This document shows, piece after piece, positions 1-7,862 of a stretch of 20,819 nt of DNA. The position numbers and the translations under genes are program-made. The stretch covers positions 1 through 20,819 of the forward strand of contig CAYXHP010000146.1 of the NCBI GenBank assembly GCA_964465015.1, given 5' to 3'. Below the pieces are notes generated by a model. The model ran no database searches and had not been told where the DNA came from. It saw only the letters and a program-made list of their open reading frames with translations. The stretch's first letter is position 1; each line of letters begins with the position of its first letter. This DNA is from Humimonas sp964465015 (lineage in GTDB: Bacteria; Gemmatimonadota; Gemmatimonadetes; Palauibacterales; Palauibacteraceae).

Positions 1-1724
<1,724 letters not shown>

Positions 1725-1768
1725 CTCGTAGCCTCCTGGATGTGCTGGGTAGTTTGGATCCGGTGGCG

Positions 1769-1797
1769 ATCGTATACGGAACGGGCGGACCGGGCAA
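1769..1797 (-). promoter_or_regulatory. Sigma-70-like promoter candidate for the Asp-box protein
   Basis: On the minus strand, TTGCCC (1797-1792) is followed after 17 bases by TACGAT (1774-1769). This would give a leader of about 38 bases before the ATG at 1724. The match is four of six positions in each box. It lies in the only non-coding gap between the two minus-strand genes. The rest of the gap (1725-1942) shows nothing else I can name. Confidence 0.4.
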
Positions 1798-1942
1798 CCG
1801 GCCGCCGGAAGCAGGGGACGCCCGGCCGGTTCTCCGCGATCGCGGCGGGGACCGGTGCCGCCGACGCGGACGCGGCGCCTCCGGGAGCCCCGGCCCGGCG
1901 ATCGAAGCCCGGGCCCCGGCTCGGGCGCTGGCCGCGGAGCTC

Positions 1943-3376
1943 TCAGGGGCTCCCGGCGGTCGAGTCCGCCCAGCGCGGATCCGCGCGCAGCCGGGACAGA
2001 TACGGGTCCGATTCGAGGCGGCTCTCGGAGATCCCGCCCCTCCGCGCGCACGCCAGAGCCGAGAACGCATCATCCATGCGGCCGGCCAGGGCCAGCGCGC
2101 GGGCCCGGAACCAGCACACTCCGGCGTCTTCCGGGGCGAGCCGCTGGGCCAGGGAGAGGACCGTGAGGGCCCGGTCGGGCTCGCCCGCGGCCAGGTAGAA
2201 CCGGGGCTCGTAGAAGCCGGTCTCGACCCGGATGCCGGCCAGCATGCGCCGGGCCCAGGCGGCATCCAGGGAATCGCGGCCCGAGGCCATGGTCCTCAGA
2301 CCGTCCAGGTCCAGCCGGGCGGCGAGGGTGTCGGATGACGGCGCGGGTCGCTCGTCCCGGGCGGCGACCAGCGTGCGGAGCATGCGCACCCGGTACACCC
2401 GGCTCTCGCGCATGAGCGCGGTCACCCTCGCGCGCCGGTTCTGGATCTCCGGCCGGTCGGAGAGGTCCGCGACTCGCCTGGCCGCGGTGGACACATCCCC
2501 GAGGCCGGCGAAATCCTCGACCACCTGGCGATACGAGGTCAGGGCCCTCCACGCGTCGCCCGACGCCTCCTGGCGGCGCGCCTCGTCGAGCTCGGCGGAG
2601 TGCAGGGAGTCCACGAACCGGGCATCGAGTGGACGCCGACCTGCGCGCATCGCCTGGAGGTCGAGCCAGGCGACGCCCCGTGCCGCTACGTCCGGCGGCG
2701 CCCAGGCGTGCGGACCCGGATAGGTGGCGATCCGGGTCCGGATCCCGAGGCGCGGCAGCTGCGACGCCAGCTCCTCCACCTCGTCGTAGTTGAATCCTTC
2801 GGTGCCCGCCCCGCCGAAGAAGGCGAAGCCCGGCCCGGCCAGGGGTGCGACGCGGTCGAGAGGGAGGCCGTTCGGCAGCCCGGCGCCAAATCCCAGGATT
2901 CCGGCCACGTGTCCCCGGAGGCCGAGCGCGAACAGCCACGCCAGGCGGGCCGTTCCCGAGAACCCGGCCAGGTAGATGCGCGAGGTGTCCACCGCGAGCA
3001 GGCGCTGCGCTTCGCCCAGCATCGCGTTCACCGCCCGGACGTCGGGCTCGTTGGTGCTGTCGCTCACCGTGTTGTAGGAGCTGAGCACGATCCAGCCCCG
3101 CACCTCGGCCGGGTCACGAAAGAGCTCCATTCCGACCCGTGCGCGTCCGCGGGGATCCATGACGAGGAGGACGGGCCACCGCCGCGAAGGCTCGTACTGC
3201 GAGGGGAGGTAGAGGGCGTACCGCTGGGTCGTGTCGGAGACGGCCCGTCGGTCCACGACCTGGCCGCGCGGCAGCGCCTGCGCGTCGGCACCCGGGACGG
3301 GCTGCTGGGCCGAGAGCATCCCGGGCGCGCAGCACAGTGTGACGAGCCAGGTCGCCAACGCTCTCGCATCCATCAT
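1943..3376 (-). CDS. Secreted alpha/beta-hydrolase with C-terminal helical (TPR-like) region
   Basis: The protein has 477 residues and starts with two ATG codons at 3376 and 3373. A GGGAGGG lies directly upstream, so the second ATG may be the one used. Residues 1-23 look like a signal peptide ending in LSAQ. Residues 50-240 read as an alpha/beta-hydrolase fold: a YALYLPSQY strand, a VLLVMDPRG oxyanion-type strand, a nucleophile elbow AGFSGTA with Ser140, a possible acid at Asp198 after FFGGAGTEGFN, and His223 in YPGPHAW. The second half (about 260-470) is helical and alanine/arginine-rich, with one stretch (LAAGEPDRALTVLSLAQRL) resembling a TPR helix pair. This combination resembles secreted esterase or dienelactone-hydrolase-like proteins. 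The substrate is unknown. The triad assignment is from motif spacing only. Confidence 0.82.
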   Translation of the reverse strand: MMDARALATWLVTLCCAPGMLSAQQPVPGADAQALPRGQVVDRRAVSDTTQRYALYLPSQYEPSRRWPVLLVMDPRGRARVGMELFRDPAEVRGWIVLSSYNTVSDSTNEPDVRAVNAMLGEAQRLLAVDTSRIYLAGFSGTARLAWLFALGLRGHVAGILGFGAGLPNGLPLDRVAPLAGPGFAFFGGAGTEGFNYDEVEELASQLPRLGIRTRIATYPGPHAWAPPDVAARGVAWLDLQAMRAGRRPLDARFVDSLHSAELDEARRQEASGDAWRALTSYRQVVEDFAGLGDVSTAARRVADLSDRPEIQNRRARVTALMRESRVYRVRMLRTLVAARDERPAPSSDTLAARLDLDGLRTMASGRDSLDAAWARRMLAGIRVETGFYEPRFYLAAGEPDRALTVLSLAQRLAPEDAGVCWFRARALALAGRMDDAFSALACARRGGISESRLESDPYLSRLRADPRWADSTAGSP

Positions 3377-3607
3377 CCCTCCCTGGGCCCGTCGGAAGCC
3401 CCGAGGCCGACCGACCGTCCGATCCCCCTCTCAACTGTCGCCGGCCGGGCCGTCGGCACAAGAGAGCACCCCGGAGGGGGGCGTTGACGGATCCACGGTC
3501 TTCGGTGTATCTTCGGGTCTCGAGCACGACAGCCCGCCCCTCCGTTGGAAGGCCGGGCCGGAACCGATCTGCCGGCCGCGCGCCGGCGCCATGCCAGGGA
3601 GACCGCC
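3377..3607. other. Divergent intergenic region between hydrolase and DinB genes
   Basis: These 231 bp separate the minus-strand hydrolase from the plus-strand DinB gene and must carry both promoters. Only the plus-strand promoter candidate at 3484-3513 is convincing. Short open frames here are GC-driven and lack ribosome binding sites. Confidence 0.6.
3484..3513 (+). promoter_or_regulatory. Sigma-70-like promoter candidate for the first DinB gene
   Basis: TTGACG at 3484-3489 is followed after 18 bases by TATCTT at 3508-3513, with TG directly before the -10 box. The -35 box matches five of six consensus positions. The leader to the ATG at 3608 would be about 88 bases. Confidence 0.45.
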
Positions 3608-4141
3608 ATGAGCCTGTCCGAGATCCTGAAGGAGGACGCCGCCACCATGTACCGGGTGACCGAGGGGCTGTTCGACCTCGTGGACGACCTGGACTGGAAG
3701 CCGGCCACCGGGAAGAACTGGATGACCACGGGGCAGCTCATGCGGCACTGCGCCGAGGCGTGTGGTTCCGGAATGCGTGGCTTCCTGACCGGGGATTGGG
3801 GGCCCTACGGCGAGGCGCTCGAGGAGAGCATGGAGGAAACGGGTGAGGACCCGCCGCTCCCCACCGCCGAGGAGATGCCGGCCGTCCAGAGCGTGGAGGA
3901 GGCGCTCGGTCTCCTGCGCGCCGACCGCGAGGTGTGCATGGAGGCGCTCGCCGGCGTCTCCGATGCGCGGCTCGTGGGGGAGCGCAGCGCGGCGCCGTGG
4001 GGCGGCCCGGAGCGGACGCTCCTGCAGCACTGCTGCGAGACCATCTGGCACCTGGGACAGCACAAGGGCCAGCTCTTCTACTACCTGAAGCTGCAGGGCA
4101 AGGATGTGGACACCATGAACCTGTGGATGGGACCGGCCTAG
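3608..4141 (+). CDS. DinB-family protein (DinB/YfiT-like four-helix bundle)
   Basis: The protein has 177 residues. The ATG at 3608 is chosen because AGGGAG lies six bases upstream; an earlier in-frame ATG at 3545 would add a non-conserved arginine/alanine tail. The DinB metal site is visible: His47 in LMRHCAE, and His148 and His152 in the C-terminal motif WHLGQHKGQL. The family comprises metal-binding helical bundles. Characterised relatives include bacillithiol S-transferase and thiol-dependent isomerases or hydrolases, but most members are of unknown substrate. A dense stretch of acidic residues (about 67-95) follows the first helices. A second DinB gene lies 1.2 kb downstream, beyond a CGNR regulator, so the two may belong to one detoxification response. 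Which small thiol or substrate is involved cannot be read here. Confidence 0.85.
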   Translation: MSLSEILKEDAATMYRVTEGLFDLVDDLDWKPATGKNWMTTGQLMRHCAEACGSGMRGFLTGDWGPYGEALEESMEETGEDPPLPTAEEMPAVQSVEEALGLLRADREVCMEALAGVSDARLVGERSAAPWGGPERTLLQHCCETIWHLGQHKGQLFYYLKLQGKDVDTMNLWMGPA

Positions 4142-4156
4142 CGGAGCCGGGGCGGC

Positions 4157-4189
4157 GGGGGCCCCGGGATCGGCGCGCGCCGGGCCCCC
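4157..4189. terminator. GC-rich hairpin between convergent genes
   Basis: GGGGGCCC, a bulged C and GG (4157-4168) can pair with CCGGGCCCCC (4180-4189). The loop is about eleven bases. It sits 16 bases after the DinB stop and 27 bases beyond the stop of the convergent CGNR gene. No T-tract follows on either strand, so it is a possible bidirectional pause or RNA-end-protecting structure rather than a proven intrinsic terminator. Confidence 0.45.
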
Positions 4190-4215
4190 ACGTGTCGGTC
4201 CGCGCGGGCCTCGTC

Positions 4216-4941
4216 TCAGCCTTCGGGCTCTCCGTCCTCGTGCCGGTGACGGCGGCGCCGGCGGAAGGCTCTCACCCTGGCCACGTTTCCGCAGTCGCGC
4301 GTATCGCACCAGCGGCGGGGCCGGCCCCTGGGGGTGTCGTAGAACAGCCATCCGCACGGATCGCCCCCGCATTGCCCGACGCGCGCCAGGTCCTCGGTGG
4401 AGCCGAGCAGGCGGGTGGCTGACAGGAGGACCGGCCACAGCAATCCCTCCAGCCGCGGCGCGTCGCTCCGCCACTCGAGACGATAGCCTCCGTCCACCGC
4501 GACGGTCTCCCCGGGGCCTAGCCGCTCGCGCCCGGCGTTCAGGGTCGCGAGGTCCTCGGGACGGGGCTCCCATCCCTCGATCGCCGCCACGAGGAGGCGG
4601 TACAGGGCGTTCCGTAGGCCACGGGCCCGCTCCAGGATGGAGGCGGCTTCGCCCGGGGGCATTCGGTCCGCGGCCTCCCGTAATCGGGCGGCTCCCGCCT
4701 CGTCGAGGATCCCCTCCAGCTCCGCCCACTGCACGAGGTCGCCGGCCGTTCGGAGCCGCTCCCGGGTGATCCGGTCCCTCCAGTCGTGACCGCCCGGGCG
4801 GTCGCGGGTCGAGACCCACGCATGCACGGTGTTCACGAAGTCGAGCGCCATCCAGCGGCCGTTCAGCCGGTGGAACGGAGGGCCGACATCGAGGCGCGGC
4901 CGCGGGTCGGGGGGCGCGGCGATGTGGAACGTTCTGTCCAT
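4216..4941 (-). CDS. ABATE-domain / CGNR zinc-finger transcriptional regulator
   Basis: The protein has 241 residues. An N-terminal ABATE-type domain (about 25-180) contains the typical LDFVNTVHAW segment at 34-43. A C-terminal CGNR-type zinc finger covers 191-230. The four likely zinc ligands are Cys191, Cys196, Cys212 and Cys217, in the order C-x4-CGWLFYD, then RRWC and DCGNV. The signature reads CGNV here instead of CGNR. An arginine/histidine-rich tail follows and could contact DNA. Family members are thought to be one-component transcription factors, with ABATE as the ligand-sensing part. The gene is divergent from the ABM/DinB pair and separated by 95 bp containing a palindrome, so local autoregulation is the natural inference. 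The ATG at 4941 has only a weak ribosome binding site. Confidence 0.88.
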   Translation of the reverse strand: MDRTFHIAAPPDPRPRLDVGPPFHRLNGRWMALDFVNTVHAWVSTRDRPGGHDWRDRITRERLRTAGDLVQWAELEGILDEAGAARLREAADRMPPGEAASILERARGLRNALYRLLVAAIEGWEPRPEDLATLNAGRERLGPGETVAVDGGYRLEWRSDAPRLEGLLWPVLLSATRLLGSTEDLARVGQCGGDPCGWLFYDTPRGRPRRWCDTRDCGNVARVRAFRRRRRHRHEDGEPEG

Positions 4942-4958
4942 AGTGCGAGCAAGGTCTG

Positions 4959-4987
4959 TTGTGCGGGTGGCCGGGATGCTGTAATTA
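4959..4987 (+). promoter_or_regulatory. Promoter candidate for the ABM/DinB pair
   Basis: TTGTGC at 4959-4964 and TAATTA at 4982-4987 are 17 bases apart. This would give a leader of about 43 bases to the ATG at 5037. It overlaps the minus-strand promoter candidate at its -10 end. Confidence 0.38.
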
Positions 4988-5016
4988 CTATATCAATGAT
5001 ATTACATTACATCCAA
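4987..5016 (-). promoter_or_regulatory. Promoter candidate for the CGNR regulator gene
   Basis: On the minus strand, TTGGAT (5016-5011) is followed after 18 bases by TATAGT (4992-4987), a five-of-six -10 match. The leader to the ATG at 4941 would be about 39 bases. The spacer contains the palindrome at 4990-5002. Confidence 0.42.
4990..5002. promoter_or_regulatory. AT-rich palindromic operator candidate
   Basis: ATATCAATGATAT is a perfect 13-bp inverted repeat with a single central base. It lies in a 33-bp block (about 4980-5012) that is almost entirely A and T in an otherwise very GC-rich window. The block also has outer arms TGTAAT (4980-4985) and ATTACA (5001-5006) and a short direct repeat of TTACA. 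A protein bound here would cover the spacer of the minus-strand promoter and the start region of the plus-strand one. The divergent CGNR protein is the obvious candidate binder. Confidence 0.5.
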
Positions 5017-5036
5017 CCACGGCAAGGGAGACGGCC

Positions 5037-5387
5037 ATGATCGCCAGGACGTGGAGAGGCTGGACGCGGCCGGAGGACGTCGAGCGCTACCTGGAGTACC
5101 TGCGGCGGACCGGCGTGTCGGATTTCGCGTCCACGGAGGGGAACCGGGGATCGGCCGTGCTCTGCCGCCGGGAGGGGGACCGGGCCGAGTTCCTGATCCT
5201 CTCGTTGTGGGACTCCATGGACGCCGTCCGCCGGTTCGCCGGCGCGGACCCCGAGCGGGCCGTCTTCTATCCCGAGGACGATGATTTCCTGCTCGAGCGC
5301 GAGTGGACCGTGTCGCACCACGAGGTCCTGGACGACGCTCTCCGGTCAGGGAGCGGGGCGGCCTCGGCATCGGTCGGGCGTCCGTGA
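5037..5387 (+). CDS. Antibiotic-biosynthesis-monooxygenase (ABM)-like protein
   Basis: The protein has 116 residues. The ATG at 5037 is chosen because AGGGAG lies six bases upstream, and an earlier start would place coding sequence through the promoter. The start MIARTWRGWT, the central SAVLCRREGD and AEFLILSLWDSMDAVRRFAG, and the end FLLEREWTVSHHEVL fit the short ABM-type ferredoxin-like fold (dimeric alpha-beta barrel). These small proteins include cofactor-free quinone or heme-related oxygenases and many members with no known substrate. No catalytic residue can be assigned with confidence; the paired histidines near residues 94-95 are notable. The last base pairs overlap the next gene in a GTGA junction, so the two proteins are probably made together. 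The upstream divergent CGNR gene is the likely regulator. Confidence 0.82.
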   Translation: MIARTWRGWTRPEDVERYLEYLRRTGVSDFASTEGNRGSAVLCRREGDRAEFLILSLWDSMDAVRRFAGADPERAVFYPEDDDFLLEREWTVSHHEVLDDALRSGSGAASASVGRP

Positions 5388-5908
5388 GCCCGCGCGGCGG
5401 CGAAGCCTCCCCGTCGGCCGGCCTCATCCTCGATACCCTTCAGGAGGTCTACCGCGGGCCGGCCTGGTACGGTTCTTCGCTGCGGCGGGCCCTGGGAGGC
5501 GTGAGCGTCGAGCTCGCCACGTGGCGACCCGGAACGGGACGGAACACCATCTGGGAGATCGTGCTCCACCTGGCCTACACGCGCCACCGTCTCCTGCTGC
5601 GCCTGACCCACTTCGATCATCGGCACGTGGAGCGCTTTCCCCGCCCCCTGCGGAAGGCCTGGTGGCCGAGCCTGCCGGACGAGATCACCGAGAAGAGCTG
5701 GAGGGCGGACCGGGAGCTCCTCGACGCCTACCAGGAGCACCTCGTCCAGGCAGTGCGTGAGACGCCCGAACCCGCGCTGGCGCGGCGGCGGCCGGGCAAG
5801 AAGGTCTCGCTCGGGAGGGAGATGCTCGGCCACGTGATGCACGACGCGTATCACACCGGACAGATCCGGCTGGTGCGCGTCCTCGCGGGCGGGTCCCGGC
5901 CCGGCTAG
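5384..5908 (+). CDS. DinB-superfamily protein, translationally coupled to the ABM gene
   Basis: The protein has 174 residues. The start is the GTG at 5384, whose last two bases and the following A form the TGA stop of the ABM gene (GTGA, four-base overlap). A longer frame from 5303 would run inside the ABM gene. The DinB histidines are visible: His62 in EIVLHLAYTRHR, and His153 and His157 in VMHDAYHTGQIRL, the classic HxxxHxGQ end motif. A tryptophan-rich stretch around 93-95 sits between the helices. It differs clearly from the DinB protein at 3608-4141, so the pair is not a recent duplication. The stop overlaps the stop of the convergent epimerase gene by four bases (CTAG), leaving no room for a terminator. 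Confidence 0.83.
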   Translation: MSPRGGEASPSAGLILDTLQEVYRGPAWYGSSLRRALGGVSVELATWRPGTGRNTIWEIVLHLAYTRHRLLLRLTHFDHRHVERFPRPLRKAWWPSLPDEITEKSWRADRELLDAYQEHLVQAVRETPEPALARRRPGKKVSLGREMLGHVMHDAYHTGQIRLVRVLAGGSRPG

Positions 5909-6966
5909 CCTTCCCAGCCCAGACCCGGCAGGTCCGTGGGCCGGAGGACGCCATCCCGCAGCACGACGGCGCCGGCGGTCGGGTCCTCGGCCAGGTCCAG
6001 GTGCCCGTCCAGGTCGGCATAGGCCACGTTGGGCACCGCCAGGGCGAAGGCGAGTCCCGCCGCGATGCCGAGCGCGGGCTCGTCCAGGCAGCCGACCATC
6101 GCCTCGAGGCCCGCGGCGCGCGCCACCGCGTTGATGCGGAGCGCCTCGGCCAGGCCGCCCACCTTCTGGAGCTTGACGTTGAGCATATCGGCCAGCTGGC
6201 CGTGCGCCAGGCGGTAGGCATCCAGCAGGCTCCGGAGGCTCTCGTCCGCCATGACGGGGAGGGGCACCGCGGCCGTCACGCGGCCCAGGAGCGCGGGCTC
6301 TCCGGCGGGCGTCGGCTGCTCCAGCAGCTCCAGCCCCGCGTGTCCGACCCGATCCACGAACCGAACCGCCTGCTCTACGGAGTAGCCCTGGTTGGCGTCG
6401 AAGCGAAGCTCGATCCCGGAGCCCACGGCCTCCCGAACGGCCAGGACCCGCTCGGCGTCCCGGTCGGGGTCGTCGCCCCCCTTGATCTTCAGGCATCGGA
6501 ACCCGCGTCCCGTGAGCTCCAGGGCGCGCTCCACGGTCTCCGTCGTTCCGGTGATGCCGATGGTGATGCTGGTGGGGATCGAGTCCCGGTACCCTCCCAG
6601 GAGCCGCCACAGCGGGAGACCAGCCGCCCGCCCCAGGAGATCGTGCAAAGCCAGGTCCACGGCCGCCCGGGCCGCGGGCCGGGCGGGGAGCGCCTCGCGC
6701 AGGCGATCCAGGTGCAGGGCGGGCCGCAGGGGGTCCTGGCCGGTGAGCAGCGACGCGGCCACGTCCTCCAGCGCCTCGGCCACCTGGGCGGGCGTCTCTC
6801 CGGTCATGGCCGCATCCGCGGTGCCGCATCCGAGGCCGGTCGTCCGGCCGTCGGTGACGATGCGGACGAAGACCGTCTCGCAGCGCTCGACCGTCTCGTA
6901 GGCGATCCGGTAGGGCTCCCTCAGCTGGAGGTCCTCCCGCCAGACGTCGAGCCCCGTGATCCTCAA
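5905..6966 (-). CDS. Enolase-superfamily dipeptide epimerase (L-Ala-D/L-Glu epimerase-like; DgcA-like)
   Basis: The protein has 353 residues, the usual length for the family. The N-terminal capping domain covers 1-125, followed by a TIM barrel. Active-site features are complete: the acid/base KxK pair at Lys160 and Lys162, metal ligands Asp190 (RFDANQ), Glu216 (LLEQPTP) and Asp241 (MADES), the second base Lys265 (NVKLQK), and a DxD at 318-320. In studied dipeptide epimerases such a DxD holds the substrate ammonium group, which favours a dipeptide over an N-acyl amino acid. Related enzymes (DgcA) racemise N-acetyl-glutamate and are encoded beside DUF1611 proteins, as here. The start is a TTG at 6966 that overlaps the TGA of the creatininase gene (TTGA). 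It is the last gene of the operon. Confidence 0.88.
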   Translation of the reverse strand: MRITGLDVWREDLQLREPYRIAYETVERCETVFVRIVTDGRTTGLGCGTADAAMTGETPAQVAEALEDVAASLLTGQDPLRPALHLDRLREALPARPAARAAVDLALHDLLGRAAGLPLWRLLGGYRDSIPTSITIGITGTTETVERALELTGRGFRCLKIKGGDDPDRDAERVLAVREAVGSGIELRFDANQGYSVEQAVRFVDRVGHAGLELLEQPTPAGEPALLGRVTAAVPLPVMADESLRSLLDAYRLAHGQLADMLNVKLQKVGGLAEALRINAVARAAGLEAMVGCLDEPALGIAAGLAFALAVPNVAYADLDGHLDLAEDPTAGAVVLRDGVLRPTDLPGLGWEG

Positions 6967-7862
6967 GCGTCCTCGTCCCGCCGCGATTCGGTCCGGCCGC
7001 CGTGGGGCGCCCGCGCCTGACTCCGGTCCGATGGCTGCCGGCCGGCGTCGGCTCGCCGTCCGCCTCCGCCCTCATCCAGCCGCAGCTCCTCGAGGCTCCG
7101 GCCCCGGAGACCCGTGACCAGCTCGGCCAGGCGCGCCACCTGGATCTTCCACATGCGCCGGCCCTTCTCCACCGTGGCGCGCGAGGGATCACCCAGCACG
7201 CCTTCGGCGGAGAAGCGCGACGTGCGCGAGAACCAGGGCACCGAGCGAGGCCCTCCCTCGTCCAGCGCCTCGACCGCGAAGCGTGGAACCGACAGCCCGG
7301 GACGGAGCTCCCGCACGTCGTCGGGCCGCAGATAGAGGGCCTCGCTGGTCTCGATCTCGCCCGCGTGGATGTCGCCCGGCGTCTCGGCGATCTCGGCCAC
7401 GTCCGCGTCGCTCGTCTCGCCCGTGTCCACGCAGACGAACATCCCCGTCTTGCGGTGTATGCGCTGCGCGGCGGTCTGGAGGGCCGGGGCGTTGCCGCCA
7501 TGTCCGTTCACGATGACGAGCTTGCGGATGCCCTGGTGCGCGATGGACCGGCCCACCTCGAACACGTAGCGGCCCAGGGTCTCGGCGCTGACGCTGATCG
7601 TGCCCGGGAAGTCGTCGTGGTGGTAGGAGACGCCGAACGGAATCGCGGGCAGGACCACCGGGTAGGGCTCGCCGCAGGCCAGGGCCACGTCCCGGCACAC
7701 GCGGTCGGCGTGGAAGAGATCCGTGTCCAGGGTGAGATGAGGCCCGTGCTGCTCCACGGCGCCGACGGGGAGGAGCGCGACATCGCAGGCCTCCAGCCGC
7801 TCTCCCGCCTCCCTCCACGTCATCACGGCCAGGCGCCAGCTCCGATCATCGGTCACGGCCAC
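6963..7862 (-). CDS. Creatininase-family metal-dependent amidohydrolase
   Basis: The protein has 299 residues. The metal-site motifs of the creatinine amidohydrolase family are intact: Glu37 and His39 in GAVEQHGPHL, Asp46 in LTLDTD, His80-His81 in SYHHDDFPGT, His121 in VNGHGGN, and Glu169 in HAGEIETS. The family hydrolyses or cyclises amide bonds in small molecules; substrates include creatinine, formamides in riboflavin-type pathways and peptide-derived groups. The last 40 residues are a charged, probably disordered tail. The GTG at 7862 overlaps the upstream PP-loop gene by 17 bases. An internal ATG at residue 14 is an alternative start, and nothing conserved is lost with it. Within this operon it could cleave an acyl or peptidyl amide from the product of the epimerase, which is inference. 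Confidence 0.86.
   Translation of the reverse strand: MAVTDDRSWRLAVMTWREAGERLEACDVALLPVGAVEQHGPHLTLDTDLFHADRVCRDVALACGEPYPVVLPAIPFGVSYHHDDFPGTISVSAETLGRYVFEVGRSIAHQGIRKLVIVNGHGGNAPALQTAAQRIHRKTGMFVCVDTGETSDADVAEIAETPGDIHAGEIETSEALYLRPDDVRELRPGLSVPRFAVEALDEGGPRSVPWFSRTSRFSAEGVLGDPSRATVEKGRRMWKIQVARLAELVTGLRGRSLEELRLDEGGGGRRADAGRQPSDRSQARAPHGGRTESRRDEDA

Noticed and set aside
5384..5908. Second DinB gene as a recent duplicate of the first
   Set aside because: Apart from the histidine motifs the two proteins share little sequence, so a recent duplication is not supported.
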